A stretch of DNA of 64,000 nucleotides from Gammaproteobacteria bacterium (GTDB taxonomy: Bacteria > Pseudomonadota > Gammaproteobacteria > Pseudomonadales > Azotimanducaceae), in NCBI GenBank assembly GCA_009840305.1, contig VXNY01000023.1, forward strand, positions 62,001-126,000. The letters are read 5' to 3'. This document shows, piece by piece, positions 1-10,166 of this stretch (positions are counted from its first letter, which is position 1; the number at the start of each line of letters is the position of its first letter). The position numbers were made by a program, and so were the translations under genes. A model generated the notes under the pieces. That model saw nothing but the letters and a program-made list of their open reading frames with translations, did not search any database and had not been told where the DNA came from.

Positions 1-588
1 GAACGATATCAAATTGAATATCGAGACGACCGGATTATTTACAGGGTTGAGACAGAGATACCGGATGATGCGTATGTACACGATATTGATGACTCAAATT
101 TGATAAATAGTAGCAATGTAACCAATAGTTTTGGAAACAGAAGTTGTACGTTTCATATGGGACTAGCTGATAGCGTTAAAGTAGATACGACCGTAAATGG
201 ACCCTATCGATCAGGGTCGACAGTAAGGAGTGAAGCCTCTACGGTCATCTCGGTATCTCAAACTGATATTTATGCAAATTGGGTCACGTTGTCTAATTCT
301 TTATATCACATAAATCCATCGAGTGGAGATGAAGTTGGTATAGGAAATGCAACTGATAGGAGTTCAACTGGTCCACTAACAATTCCACCAACAACCTCAT
401 ATTCGTATACATTAACTGCAAACGTAACTGGCTCGTATCTTGGAAATGGAGAATACTATCGAATTACTAATGTAGAGTTAACGCAATTTAGCGAAAATGA
501 CGAACAGTTTGATAGAACGTACATCTCGGGGATCGGCGCAAATGGTTGTGAAGTCGCGCCACACACCAGAGTTTCTTCATGGCTTTAG
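1..588 (+). CDS. Unrecognised protein, 3' part only (5' end outside window)
   Basis: The frame is open from the first base of the window and ends at a stop at 586-588, so this is the C-terminal 195 residues of a longer gene. The first visible Met-like codon, a TTG at 100, lies inside a continuous coding stretch and need not be the start. The translation is rich in Ser, Thr, Asn and Gly, has scattered Tyr, and looks like an extracellular or surface beta-rich protein. I see no Lys/Arg-rich cytoplasmic character and no recognisable catalytic motif. The last residues are ordinary and show no LPXTG, PEP-CTERM or type IX sorting signal. The family is unknown; only the reading frame is supported. 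Confidence 0.5.
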   Translation, partial: ERYQIEYRDDRIIYRVETEIPDDAYVHDIDDSNLINSSNVTNSFGNRSCTFHMGLADSVKVDTTVNGPYRSGSTVRSEASTVISVSQTDIYANWVTLSNSLYHINPSSGDEVGIGNATDRSSTGPLTIPPTTSYSYTLTANVTGSYLGNGEYYRITNVELTQFSENDEQFDRTYISGIGANGCEVAPHTRVSSWL

Positions 589-1338
589 CTTTGGCTACAA
601 CTTTTAAGTGTTCGTGGCTTGAGCTTTCTCGACAGTAGTTCCAAAGATGACACGGTGAATTACGCCTTAGGTCGTCAAAATAGCTCTTTAAGTAGTCGTA
701 ACAGAGCATCATTCCGCACTAGATCGTTGCGAATCTCTTTGACTTGGTAGGGCTACGAAATATTTTCTTGGCGTAGCGCAGATTTGGGTCATTGTGACTT
801 ATCTACTTCAGTTTACTGGACAGTTTGGTTATGGTTTCAACACTCGAGGAAACCGAATTCGAAATCTCGGAGGAAAAATCTTATGGATTTGCTAGCCCTA
901 AGCAGCAGCGAAGCCTAGTCGCACGCGGCAGGAAGCGACCGACAGGATCAATCAGTACTTCTTAAACACGGACATTCCGTAGCGCCGAATGCCAATTTCA
1001 AGCCAAAAACCGAACACAAAAGGAGCATTCAATTAAAGGTCACACAGTGCAGGTTGTTGAAAAAATGATTAAAGAGTTGTCCCTAAACCGTGCACAGACC
1101 TGATGTTCAGTTTAAGAAGTAAAACAAAACCGACCGACAACACCGCTAACTGTACAAGGTCAATTATTTAATTAGCTAGACTGTCGATGTCAGGAATCAA
1201 AAGGAATGAGTTTCGTACTCGCAGTGGTGATTCCAATTCCTTTTGTCGTACGGACACTCAGTCAAGCGCGTGTTCGGCGCTTGCGGATCAGATAAAGAAA
1301 TTTATCGAAGCCGAACAAGAGTAGCGAGGAACTCTCGT
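589..1338. other. Gene-poor stretch
   Basis: About 750 bases without a convincing gene. Small open frames exist on both strands, but they lack ribosome binding sites and recognisable protein sequence, and stops interrupt every frame. The composition is close to its surroundings. It may be decayed sequence between the truncated gene on the left and the methyltransferase on the right. The only structure I can point to is the inverted repeat at 1198-1245. Confidence 0.5.
1198..1245. repeat. Inverted repeat, possible terminator of the methyltransferase gene
   Basis: CAAAAGGAAT at 1198-1207 is the exact inverse complement of ATTCCTTTTG at 1236-1245, with a 28-base loop. A second pair, GGAATCA (1193-1199) and TGATTCC (1228-1234), offers an alternative fold. 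The repeat sits about 95 bases beyond the stop of the minus-strand methyltransferase gene. A weak terminator is one reading, but the loop is long and there is no clear U tract. Confidence 0.3.
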
Positions 1339-1986
1339 CTAAGCTCGCGCTTTTTGCCTCCTGATCTCGACGATTTCTCCGGTAGCTCGATTGGGTTCAA
1401 GTGCATACCAGCGCACAAGTTTCGTATTCCACGTTTTTCTCTTGTCACACAGCTCTACAAATCGGTAGAAACTAGCCCGCCCAGGGTCCGAAATCACCAC
1501 GCGTGAAACCCCGGCAGTGATTGCTCGATTTACCAAGTTGAACAACTGCTTCACGTGCTCGTCCCAATAACAGATATCGGATCCCACAACCAAATCTTTG
1601 TTGCCAAGAAGTGGTCGTTTAACCTCATCAAATTTTTTATTGTGCTTTTCGATCTTAACATCGTTTAAGGATGCGAGAAGATCAAGAAAAGGGAAGACAT
1701 TTGTATCGGAGTCAATCGCGGTGACCTTTGCACGTAATTGGACGGTAGCAAAAACGCTGACTGGACCCCAGCCACACCCGACGTCCACAATGTTTGCTCT
1801 TTTCTTAGGGGGATTTTGCTCAAGGAAATCCATTAGCAGAAAGCTACTACCCCACGCACGCGTTCCGTGCGAAACGGGTTTGTAGTATCGTTTTAGTTTT
1901 CGGACGAGTGGATGGTGTCCTCGAAGCAAATAGATACCGTAGGCTGAGTAGATGTTTGGATCGGGGTACTCAATGAGTTCCGGCAT
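1339..1986 (-). CDS. Class I SAM-dependent methyltransferase
   Basis: This 215-residue protein has the Rossmann-type motif I, VDVGCGWGPVSVFA, near residues 67-80, then an acidic residue after the next strand (AIDSD) that would bind the SAM ribose. A later segment, VGSDICYWDEH, fits motif IV. The arrangement resembles the lysine/small-molecule methyltransferase group (methyltransf_16, ETFB-KMT or PrmA-like), but the substrate cannot be read from the sequence. The ATG start at 1986 is supported by protein content that begins immediately. It lies downstream of the TonB receptor gene on the same strand, separated by a strong hairpin, so it is probably transcribed separately. Confidence 0.75.
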   Translation of the reverse strand: MPELIEYPDPNIYSAYGIYLLRGHHPLVRKLKRYYKPVSHGTRAWGSSFLLMDFLEQNPPKKRANIVDVGCGWGPVSVFATVQLRAKVTAIDSDTNVFPFLDLLASLNDVKIEKHNKKFDEVKRPLLGNKDLVVGSDICYWDEHVKQLFNLVNRAITAGVSRVVISDPGRASFYRFVELCDKRKTWNTKLVRWYALEPNRATGEIVEIRRQKARA

Positions 1987-2049
1987 TGTCTAAAAATCAA
2001 CCCTCCAGCGTGAATAGACTATCAGAACGTAGCAAAGCAATAATGTAAG

Positions 2050-2083
2050 GAAGCAGGCCGTGTCTCACGACACGACCTGCTTC
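2050..2083 (-). terminator. Hairpin terminator after the TonB receptor gene
   Basis: Two 15-base arms, 2050-2064 and 2069-2083, pair across a 4-base loop. The single imperfect position is a G-U wobble when read as minus-strand RNA but a C-A mismatch on the plus strand, which favours a minus-strand transcript. It lies 53-87 bases past the receptor stop. The following minus-strand sequence is AT-rich but lacks a long uninterrupted U run. Confidence 0.75.
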
Positions 2084-2136
2084 TATTCAGTCAGAATGAA
2101 TTTCTACTGTTGGTGCTTCGTGTTTCGATCGATTGC

Positions 2137-4578
2137 TTACCAAGACAAACCGAATGTGACGTACATGGAGCCACCTTCAAAATTTGCCGCGGTTCTTCGA
2201 GCGTACGGTAATCCAACGTTCAACCGATTCGCGTACGGTTCTCCGATGGTGTCGACAAAGTTGTGGAATAGGTTGATAGCGCCGGCTTCAAAATGCATTT
2301 TATCATTTATTTGGTACTTAGAAATCACGTCAAAATAAATAGAAGCGTCAAGTTCTTTGGTCGGCGGGTTACCTCCAATTCGACCACGCTCGTCATAGTG
2401 CCTACCGTAATACTGACTTCGGACTATCAACTCCCACTTAGGGGACAGGTAAGTCGTAGACGAGAAAGCAATCTTCAATTTCGGATAGCTATTTTCGATG
2501 TCTTCAATATCCGCAAGCGGTACAGGGGCGATACCGTTCACCAAACTCTGACCTTCAACCTCGACGGTATTGTGGCTGATTGCAAGGCTTAGATCACTCA
2601 CGTAGTCTTGATAGACGAATGGAACGGTATACACTATGTCAAATCCTCGCGATTGCACATCTAACGCGTTCGTATAGAAAGAAATGTTTGTCCCAATACT
2701 CGTTGCGGGATCGAGTGCGGGAAGTGTCTGTGTTTTGTAAATACGGTCTTTGATATCGATCAGGTAGACGTCGACTGACATTTGAGCATTCTCAAAGACG
2801 TCGTCCATATCGACTACGGCTCCCACACTGTAATTTATCGAGGTTTCCTCTTGCAAAGTTTTGCCACCGGCAGCACGAGCGAGTAGTGAATCCGATTTAA
2901 CAAGACCTTGTTCAACTTGCCCACCTGCATTGGTGTCGAACGTGGTGGTTACTTTCTGAATGTTGATTTGTCCCGGTGTCGGCGCGTGGAAACCGGTTGA
3001 AATCGCCCAGCGACCCGTAATACGGTCTTCAAACTTGTAGCGGAAGGCGAGTTTACCGTTGACGCTTACACCAAAATCTTCATATGCTTCAAACCTAGTT
3101 GCAACCTGCCACAGCAATTTATCACGTTCTTTTTCGAGTTCAACGTACGCACTGACGTTCTGTCGATCGAATTCACCGGCGTCGCGTGGATGAAAACCGC
3201 GAAATCCGCTGGAACCCGCACCTTCATAAGAAACTCTTTCTCCCGCGAATATCGTGAATATCTCTAAACGCCACTCAAAGCCGTAAGCCAAATACATTTC
3301 GTTAATCCACGGCATACCGAAATCTAAGTTCACGTTCCATTCGTACTGTTTCAACGCACCCACATCAAAGTTGCGCTGACGAGGTTCGTTGTCTTCGTTA
3401 AGTCCAAGGGATTGATTAATCGTGTTGTTCAGCGTAAAGTCGATAATATTTCGACCAACAGTAGAACTAAGATCGAAATTTAAATCTTCTTTGTATGTTC
3501 CTTTCCACCCAACGACGATGGAATAATCATCAGTCTGACCGTCGAAATAAGGAGTAAATCCCTGAGTAAGCCCGGTAAAACCTAATTCACGTAGAGCCGT
3601 GAGAGTCGCGTGATTTGGATTCCGGTAGAAAAAACGATAACGACCATTCGCGCGTGCAATGTTGCCGAAAGAATACAAATGTGTGTTTTTGAAAAAGTGA
3701 CGTCCGGCGTTCCAGAAGATGAGGAGGTTTTGAGTTTGAGGTCGTCCCCACGTTTGTGAAAGTAAATCGCGGAAAGGAGAGTCGAAGCCAACCAATGGAT
3801 CGCCGGCGTCTTTCAACTCTTGCGCGTCGAAACGTTCTTGCCCTCGAGAGTGTCCTTCGTTATAGGTAGACTCGAAGCTAATATTAAAAAATCCTTCGGG
3901 TCCAAACATCAGACCAACGTTTCCTTCAATTTTGTAAGCAGTTTCGCCGTCGTAAAACGTACCGTATTGAGTACGTAAAGTAGCACCTGAGTTATCGTCT
4001 TTCATTTGAAAATTGATAACACCAGAAATTGCATCAGAGCCATATTGCGCAGAAGCGCCGTCGCGTAGGATCTGAACGCTCTTGATAGCGATACTCGGAA
4101 TCATACCGATGTTCGGACCATGGGCACCTTTACCAGCTGCAGGTACGAATTCAGCAATGAGGGCCGCGCGATGGCGGCGTTTACCGTTTATCAGCACTAA
4201 ATGTTGGTCAGGTGCGAGGCCTCGTAGTGAGGTCGGTCGTACAAACGTATCACCGTCGCCAGAAGCCATCGATGCATTGAAATATGGAACATTTGCTCGG
4301 AGTGCATCGGTGATGTCCGCTGCGTTTCCAATCGCAAGTAGTTCCTCTCCACTAAAAAAATCTATCGGTGCGGTGGAATCTTCAACCGTACGTGGTGTTA
4401 AACTTCTGGATCCTAGAACGACAAGTTCTTCGATATCTTCAGCGTCTTCGATAGCCGTAGCATCAACTGTCGCGTCGGTGTCTGTCTCGTCTTCTTCTTG
4501 TGCAAACAAGGAAAAAGGCAACGCTAGCACGGCTACTGCTAGCACCCATGAGCGAACCATACGATGTTGGATTGGCAT
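2137..4578 (-). CDS. TonB-dependent outer-membrane receptor
   Basis: An 813-residue outer-membrane receptor. The ATG at 4578 is preceded by AAGGAG at a spacing of 9, so it is chosen over the in-frame TTG two codons upstream. The first ~26 residues form a signal peptide (RMVRSWVLAVAVLALPFSLFA). An acidic linker and a TonB-box-like EELVVLGSR follow. The plug domain then contains LRGLAPDQHLVLINGKRRHRA and the RDGASAQYGSDAISGVINF signature. The rest is a beta-barrel ending in YVTFGLSW, with the terminal aromatic residue expected for BAM assembly. The ligand is unknown. No TonB/ExbB or permease genes are adjacent, so it looks like a lone receptor of the kind common in marine Gammaproteobacteria. 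Confidence 0.93.
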   Translation of the reverse strand: MPIQHRMVRSWVLAVAVLALPFSLFAQEEDETDTDATVDATAIEDAEDIEELVVLGSRSLTPRTVEDSTAPIDFFSGEELLAIGNAADITDALRANVPYFNASMASGDGDTFVRPTSLRGLAPDQHLVLINGKRRHRAALIAEFVPAAGKGAHGPNIGMIPSIAIKSVQILRDGASAQYGSDAISGVINFQMKDDNSGATLRTQYGTFYDGETAYKIEGNVGLMFGPEGFFNISFESTYNEGHSRGQERFDAQELKDAGDPLVGFDSPFRDLLSQTWGRPQTQNLLIFWNAGRHFFKNTHLYSFGNIARANGRYRFFYRNPNHATLTALRELGFTGLTQGFTPYFDGQTDDYSIVVGWKGTYKEDLNFDLSSTVGRNIIDFTLNNTINQSLGLNEDNEPRQRNFDVGALKQYEWNVNLDFGMPWINEMYLAYGFEWRLEIFTIFAGERVSYEGAGSSGFRGFHPRDAGEFDRQNVSAYVELEKERDKLLWQVATRFEAYEDFGVSVNGKLAFRYKFEDRITGRWAISTGFHAPTPGQINIQKVTTTFDTNAGGQVEQGLVKSDSLLARAAGGKTLQEETSINYSVGAVVDMDDVFENAQMSVDVYLIDIKDRIYKTQTLPALDPATSIGTNISFYTNALDVQSRGFDIVYTVPFVYQDYVSDLSLAISHNTVEVEGQSLVNGIAPVPLADIEDIENSYPKLKIAFSSTTYLSPKWELIVRSQYYGRHYDERGRIGGNPPTKELDASIYFDVISKYQINDKMHFEAGAINLFHNFVDTIGEPYANRLNVGLPYARRTAANFEGGSMYVTFGLSW

Positions 4579-4902
4579 AGACAAATTCTCCTTACTAATT
4601 CCAAATTGAAGCTAATTCACACGCTCGCAGTCAGTTCTTTAAATAGTAGCCACCAAACAGCCTTGCCGTTCAAGACTGAGACTAAAGAAGAACAATACTC
4701 CTCCTCAGGGTACTCTCCACGAATCGTGTATAACGTAACTGTAGCAACAATTTTAATGCTTTAATCGTTAATATGCACACTTCTGTTTGAACGAAGTTAC
4801 AAATTGATGAAGTTACTTCATGGTTTTCCAAGAAAAAACTTCCTTTTCTTTGTGTCATCACGAACTGTTGAACACCTAGAATAGCATCAAATCCGATTGT
4901 TA
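4579..4902. other. Divergent intergenic region between the receptor and the nucleotidyltransferase
   Basis: This 324-base AT-rich gap should hold the promoters of both divergent genes. I could not pick out clean -35/-10 pairs. The one visible structure is the repeat cluster at 4793-4820. No convincing small gene is present. Confidence 0.5.
4793..4820. promoter_or_regulatory. Possible operator: direct repeat plus small palindrome
   Basis: GAAGTTAC occurs at 4793-4800 and again at 4809-4816, a period of 16 bases. The second copy is part of a perfect 13-base palindrome, TGAAGT-T-ACTTCA, at 4808-4820. The cluster lies between two divergent genes, about 85 bases before the nucleotidyltransferase start and 215 before the receptor start. 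That position suits a regulator site, but the regulator is unknown. Confidence 0.35.
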
Positions 4903-5832
4903 ATGACGGCAACTCTGACCCCTCAAGCACGCTTTCAAGAGGCTCTGGACTCATTATTGGAAGAGGTTAAAGATGATCGACAGATTCTCGCGGCAATACT
5001 CTGTGGAAGTCTGGCGTATGACGTAGTTTGGGACAAGTCAGATATTGATCTTGTGTTTGTTAGTGCCGATGACAAAAAAGTTCAATCGCATTCACTAGCG
5101 CTCGTCGTGGACGACATCAATATTCACGCTCAGGTCGTTCCACGTGCCGAGTTTCGGCGTGAGCTTGAGAGTGCATTCCACAATTCATGCACTCACTCCG
5201 TGTATGCACGTGGATCACTCGTGTATAGTCGAGATCCGTCCATAGACAAGTTGTTCCGACAAATCAAAAATTTGGGGGAGCGCGACTTGAAGACGCAAGT
5301 ACTGAATTCCGCGCAACTCGCACTAGCGCTCTTGTATAAGGCACGAAAATGGTATGAAGTTAAAGACGACATCGCCTACACAACAACATGGTTACTCGGA
5401 ACTGCGTCGGCAATAGCAGACATAGAGATTTGTCTGCATGGCGAATTAGTCGATCGAGATTGCTTGCCTCGCGCACTACCACTAAACCCCTCTTTATTCA
5501 GTGTGATTTATGCCGATTTGATTACGCAGCCGGTAACCAGAGCAATGATTGAGAAAGGTTTAGTCGCGATCGATGAGTACCTTGAATCAAAAGCAGATGC
5601 ATTATTTTCACCGGTGTTGAAATATTTGCAGGAAGCGGGTGGAGAACCTCGATCCATGACGCAAATCGAGCATTACTTTCGTCGAAACTACGGTATCGAA
5701 GGTCTGGCGTTAGCTTGTGAATGGCTTTCAGATATCGGTGCGATCGAAAAAGCTTCTACAGACCTTGCGCTCACTCCGCTAAGTCGGGTTCGAGTTCAAG
5801 AACTTGCGTTTTTCTATGCAAGACCGACCTGA
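4903..5832 (+). CDS. Nucleotidyltransferase-fold protein with C-terminal helical region
   Basis: A 309-residue protein whose N-terminal third has the polymerase-beta-type nucleotidyltransferase signature: [20 protein letters not shown], that is GS, then DxD on the next strand. The usual third acidic residue may be in the [11 protein letters not shown] strand. The remainder is helical ([15 protein letters not shown], then a possible winged-helix-like end with [33 protein letters not shown]). The ATG at 4903 is preferred to the in-frame TTG at 4897. The substrate cannot be told; relatives modify small molecules, tRNA or proteins. It is followed after 49 bases by the UvrA-family gene on the same strand, so they may be cotranscribed. 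Confidence 0.7.
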   Translation: MTATLTPQARFQEALDSLLEEVKDDRQILAAILCGSLAYDVVWDKSDIDLVFVSADDKKVQSHSLALVVDDINIHAQVVPRAEFRRELESAFHNSCTHSVYARGSLVYSRDPSIDKLFRQIKNLGERDLKTQVLNSAQLALALLYKARKWYEVKDDIAYTTTWLLGTASAIADIEICLHGELVDRDCLPRALPLNPSLFSVIYADLITQPVTRAMIEKGLVAIDEYLESKADALFSPVLKYLQEAGGEPRSMTQIEHYFRRNYGIEGLALACEWLSDIGAIEKASTDLALTPLSRVRVQELAFFYARPT

Positions 5833-5881
5833 GCATCCTATTCGGTCGAGCATAACCTCATATAGATAGAAGCCGAGTTTA

Positions 5882-8773
5882 ATGATGCGTAGTACTATCT
5901 TGGTGCAAGGTTCGCGGGTACACAACCTAAAGAACCTCACAGTTGAATTACCTCGAGACAAGCTGATCGTTGTGACTGGCCTGTCTGGATCCGGAAAGTC
6001 GTCATTAGCGTTTGATACGATTTATGCTGAGGGTCAACGAAGGTACATGGAGTCGCTGTCGTCATATGCCAAACGGTTCATCGCACAGGTCGAAAAACCC
6101 GATGTAGATTTCATCTACGGTCTTTCACCAGTGATTTCGATCGAACAGAAGACACTTGCGCGAAACCCACGTTCGACTGTCGGCACGCTCACGGACATTT
6201 CTAGTTATCTGAATCTGTTGTTTTCGACGATCGCCGATGGACACTGTCCATACACTAATGAACCAGTCCCAATAAAAACAACGTCTACGATCGTTGAAGC
6301 GTTGATGTCCCTGCCGGCGGGAACCGAGTTTGAGTTGTTAGCCCCGGTTTTTCAAATTTATGGAGAAGAACCCAAAGTGTTGTTTACGGAGATCCGAAAA
6401 CAGGGCTGTCGAAAGGTATATGTCGAAGATGAACCGATTGACTTGACTCAGGAAGTACCTGAAGCATTGGAAGGCGATCCGCGGTTATTCGCGGTAGTAG
6501 ATCAGATCACGCTTGTTCCAGGTGTAGAAAAACAGCTAAAAGCAGCGGTTGAACATACGTTGCGCGTTGGTGATTCCTTGATGACGGTCGGTATCGTTAA
6601 GGGGCTTGAAGCATCGGCCGAGACGAAGTTTGTACAAGAGTTTGGGAGCAAGACTCACGGTCTGGTTTACGGTGATATCGTGCCAGATTTTTTCATGTTC
6701 AATAATCCGGAAAGTGCTTGTCGCACTTGCGGTGGTGTCGGCCGCGACAAGCAGACGCACCCTGATTTGCTGGTTACTAACCCCGAACTCAGCATCCGCG
6801 AAGGATGCTTCTTACGAGACGCATTCTCGTACAAAGTAGACCAATTTAATGGATATTTGCTTTATTCCGTTGCTGAGGAGTATGGATTTTCTCTGGATAC
6901 CCCGTGGCGCGAACTCAGTGAGGAACACCGCAAACTTGTTATGTACGGGACGCAAGGGAAACTGGTAAAGTTACAGATACCTCCGGACGTTAAAGAACGT
7001 AAGGAGCGATGGCTCAGATGGCCGAGTAATTTCCGTGGTGTGGCCGGACAAATCGAATCGCACTATCGATGGTATAAACAACGCGACGTACCAAATTCTG
7101 GCATGGAAGCATACTTGGATCGCGTAATGGTCGAGTATCGTTGTGCGGACTGTAAAGGGACTCGTCTAAAGCATACGCGCGTGTTGTTCACCGTTGACGG
7201 ACACTCCATTTTTGACCTCGGTCAATTTAATCTCGATGAATTGTGTGCGAATTTGAACAAGATGTCCTGTGGTGGTCGCAATCCCGAAGCCGGACAACAG
7301 ATTCGACACGAGATAATCAAACGTCTTGAACTCCTTCTTGGCATTGGGTTGGACTATCTCAATCTCAATCGAACTTCTGGGACACTTTCCGGGGGCGAAG
7401 CTCAACGTATTCGCTTGTCGACGCAAATCGGATCAGGGCTCATGGGCATGCTCTACGTTTTAGATGAACCGTCGATCGGTCTCCATCCTAGAGACAACGA
7501 AAAGATGATCAAGACTCTCCGTTCCATGCGCGATCTTGGCAATACGGTCATCGTGGTAGAACACGACGAAGATACGATTCGTGCGGCAGATCATTTGATA
7601 GAGCTTGGTCCTGGTCCAGGAGTGCACGGTGGTCAGATAGTCGTGAATGGTTCCATTGATGACTTGATGCAATGTTCAGAGTCTCTTACCGGGCAGTATC
7701 TCTCGGGACAAAAAGCTATCGATGTGCCGAACAGACGACGGATTTACAATGGCAAGACACTCACAGTACTGGGTGCTGCCGAGAATAATCTCAAGACAAT
7801 TGATGTCGAGCTTCCTTTGGAGTTGTTTGTTTGTGTCACCGGCGCATCAGGATCGGGGAAGTCCACGCTAGTAAATGAGATTCTGTTTAAGGAACTGTGG
7901 AAGCAATTGGTCGACACGCGCTCGCTTTCAGGACAACATCAAGGATTGGAAGGTATCGAACACATTACCCGAGTGATCAACATTGATCAGACTCCGATTG
8001 GGCGGAACAGTAGATCGAACCCGTCGACTTATGTGGGTGTTTACGACTTAATTCGGAATCTGTTCGCGAAGAGCAAAGAAGCGGTAGTGCGAGGGTACAA
8101 ACCCGGTAGATTTAGTTTTAACGTGAAGGGGGGACGTTGCGACGAGTGTCAGGGAGAGGGGGTAATTGCGACCAAACTGTATTTCATGCCAGACGTTGAA
8201 GTGATTTGTGGTACTTGCAAAGGCCAGCGATTCAATCAAGAGACTTTGGAGATCGAATACAATGGAAAGACTATTGCTGATGTATTGGACTTGTCTATTG
8301 AAGAAGCAGTGGATTTCTTCCAAGGCGTGCCGAGCATCGCTAAGAAAATTTCGGTACTAAACGAATTGGGTTTAGGATATCTCACCCTTGGGCAGTCGGC
8401 GACGACACTCTCGGGTGGTGAAGCGCAGCGTGTAAAACTCGGCGCGGAACTCTCGAAACTTCAAAGACGGGGACACACTCTTTATATCCTAGATGAACCA
8501 ACTACGGGCTTACATCTCGCTGACATTTCTAAGCTCCTAGAGTGTTTGAATCGACTGGTGGAATCCGGCAACACCGTTTTGGTTATCGAGCATCACTTGG
8601 ACGTTATTAAGACTGCAGACTATGTGATCGACTTAGGTCCAGAGGGGGGTAAGGGAGGTGGCGAGGTGATCGCGACTGGTACCCCTGAAGAAATCGCTAG
8701 TTCCCCGTCGTCGTACACAGGTTACTATTTACGTGGGCATCTAGAACCGGTACAGGCGGTTAATCGGGCTTAA
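5882..8773 (+). CDS. uvrA: UvrA-family ABC ATPase (excinuclease subunit A or paralog)
   Basis: This 963-residue protein has the full two-ATPase UvrA plan. Walker [10 protein letters not shown] is at 33-41 and GASGSGKST at about 654-662. There are two LSGGEAQR signatures and two Walker B/D-loop segments, [15 protein letters not shown] and [15 protein letters not shown]. The C-terminal zinc module is intact (CDECQGEG at about 753, then CGTC). In the N-terminal half, only the second CxxC of the other zinc site is present (CRTC at about 280-283). The first pair, CPQC in E. coli, is replaced by GSKTHG. UvrA recognises DNA lesions and loads UvrB. Because of the lost cysteines and the unusual neighbour this may be a second UvrA-type protein rather than the housekeeping one. 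Its 3' end overlaps the convergent epimerase-like gene by 14 bases. Confidence 0.85.
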   Translation: MMRSTILVQGSRVHNLKNLTVELPRDKLIVVTGLSGSGKSSLAFDTIYAEGQRRYMESLSSYAKRFIAQVEKPDVDFIYGLSPVISIEQKTLARNPRSTVGTLTDISSYLNLLFSTIADGHCPYTNEPVPIKTTSTIVEALMSLPAGTEFELLAPVFQIYGEEPKVLFTEIRKQGCRKVYVEDEPIDLTQEVPEALEGDPRLFAVVDQITLVPGVEKQLKAAVEHTLRVGDSLMTVGIVKGLEASAETKFVQEFGSKTHGLVYGDIVPDFFMFNNPESACRTCGGVGRDKQTHPDLLVTNPELSIREGCFLRDAFSYKVDQFNGYLLYSVAEEYGFSLDTPWRELSEEHRKLVMYGTQGKLVKLQIPPDVKERKERWLRWPSNFRGVAGQIESHYRWYKQRDVPNSGMEAYLDRVMVEYRCADCKGTRLKHTRVLFTVDGHSIFDLGQFNLDELCANLNKMSCGGRNPEAGQQIRHEIIKRLELLLGIGLDYLNLNRTSGTLSGGEAQRIRLSTQIGSGLMGMLYVLDEPSIGLHPRDNEKMIKTLRSMRDLGNTVIVVEHDEDTIRAADHLIELGPGPGVHGGQIVVNGSIDDLMQCSESLTGQYLSGQKAIDVPNRRRIYNGKTLTVLGAAENNLKTIDVELPLELFVCVTGASGSGKSTLVNEILFKELWKQLVDTRSLSGQHQGLEGIEHITRVINIDQTPIGRNSRSNPSTYVGVYDLIRNLFAKSKEAVVRGYKPGRFSFNVKGGRCDECQGEGVIATKLYFMPDVEVICGTCKGQRFNQETLEIEYNGKTIADVLDLSIEEAVDFFQGVPSIAKKISVLNELGLGYLTLGQSATTLSGGEAQRVKLGAELSKLQRRGHTLYILDEPTTGLHLADISKLLECLNRLVESGNTVLVIEHHLDVIKTADYVIDLGPEGGKGGGEVIATGTPEEIASSPSSYTGYYLRGHLEPVQAVNRA

Positions 8774-9875
8774 GTAAGTCTGTTCGTACCTTCAACCCCA
8801 AACCGGGTTGAGCAAGACAACTAGTTTGAGATAATCTGAGTTGGCCTTCTCGAGCAAATTGAAGCGGTTCGGTTGCAAGGTCTTTCTTGAGTAGATGCGT
8901 ACCAAACGCGCCTTCGGTAGCAAGCTGTGAATTCTTCAGATATTGAATGAGAACGATTCCGGCACGAGTTAGTATGCTGGTTTCACCTACATGCGCTCCT
9001 ACGATGGTGTTGAGCCCACGACTTTTCGCTGCCTGCGCGACTTGAATCGCCCGATGAATCCCCCCAAGCTTAGAAACGCGCAAGTTTACTATCCATTTTT
9101 CTCCCCGATAGTGCGTAAGGTCATTTATTTGCGTTACACTTTCGTCCAGAATGATGTTTGTCTCTATGCGTTCCGCTAGTTGGATTAGTTCTGCGAAATC
9201 TCTAGGTTGTAAGGGCTCTTCGATTGCCCAGTATGCTTTTGGAAGTTGCTGAAGGTAGTTCAAGCAATCTTCTACCGATTTCCAAAGATTGTTTGCGTCG
9301 AGTCGGATCGCCCGTTTACGTAAACGAGCAGTCTGCCACAACAGCAACTTGCGACGGTCTTTATTTAGATTACCTGAAAGTTTGATCTTTATGCTGCGGA
9401 AGCCATACGCTCGATATCGTTGCGCGAGAAGCCAGTAAACGAGATACGGGGAGTTTCCTAAAACGGCTGAATAGTTGGTGGTTTCACTCAACTGATCGAT
9501 GCTAAGAAGTGTTTCGACAGGGATCGAGTGGTGCTTCCCAAATGCATCGAGAAGCGCAAGTTCGATCGCACAAAATGCGCTGGGATTTTGATCAATCTCA
9601 TGTTCGTGATTCTTGATCCACGTACGCAGAGAGACGATGTCTGTAATGCCTTGAAGTGACTCAAGGTTGTCCTGAAGAAATTTTTTGCAAGTCGAAATGG
9701 ATTCACCGGTTACGTATTCTCGCGGACAGCTCTCCCCCCAGCCAGTAGTCTTCTGATTCAAAGACGCTTGTACAATGAAGTTTTCTGCCTGTTTACGCGC
9801 CGCTGAGGAGTGGCGGAACACTCGCCTGAACGGAACAGGGAAGTTGAATTTGTCGAACTTCAAAATATGAACCAA
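8760..9875 (-). CDS. Enolase-superfamily enzyme (dipeptide epimerase / muconate cycloisomerase-like)
   Basis: The protein carries the muconate-lactonizing subgroup catalytic set in order: KIKLSG (KxK), [15 protein letters not shown] and LDESV as the three metal-ligand carboxylates, and NLRVSKLGG with the second general-base Lys. This suggests a racemase/epimerase or cycloisomerase. Dipeptide epimerase is one plausible activity, but specificity cannot be read. I place the start at a TTG at 9875, which has a GGAG six bases upstream and gives 371 residues, the usual family length. The frame stays open to 10016, but that extra Arg-rich stretch does not look like family sequence. It converges on and overlaps the uvrA-like gene by 14 bases. 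Confidence 0.8.
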   Translation of the reverse strand: MVHILKFDKFNFPVPFRRVFRHSSAARKQAENFIVQASLNQKTTGWGESCPREYVTGESISTCKKFLQDNLESLQGITDIVSLRTWIKNHEHEIDQNPSAFCAIELALLDAFGKHHSIPVETLLSIDQLSETTNYSAVLGNSPYLVYWLLAQRYRAYGFRSIKIKLSGNLNKDRRKLLLWQTARLRKRAIRLDANNLWKSVEDCLNYLQQLPKAYWAIEEPLQPRDFAELIQLAERIETNIILDESVTQINDLTHYRGEKWIVNLRVSKLGGIHRAIQVAQAAKSRGLNTIVGAHVGETSILTRAGIVLIQYLKNSQLATEGAFGTHLLKKDLATEPLQFAREGQLRLSQTSCLAQPGLGLKVRTDLLKPD

Positions 9876-10166
9876 CGGATACTCCGTATCGATTTGGACA
9901 AAGACCGACCGACAGATCTGATGCAACCCCTCCGGCACTGCCACACGATGAATCTCGCGGGTGCTTCTGTGCCTTAATGTTCTTCTAAAAGCACGAGCAT
10001 AACCGAAGGCTACCAAATCTCCAATGAAATTGCACGCACCACCGGCAACATCAATGTCAAAAGTCGAAACACACTACTCCCCCAAGAAATTCCCACCATT
10101 CGGAACCCCTAAAACAGATATATAGAATAACTGTGGTTAAACAAGATTCTATTGGAGAAATCTACC

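Noticed and set aside
488-712. A 74-codon minus-strand frame near the left end
   Set aside because: Basic and Cys/His-containing, so at first it looked like a transposase scrap, but no IS family motif is visible, it overlaps the coding end of the left gene and has no ribosome binding site.
4082-4609. A 175-codon plus-strand frame antisense to the TonB receptor start
   Set aside because: Antisense shadow of a well-supported gene, Ser/Ala-rich as expected from such reversal.
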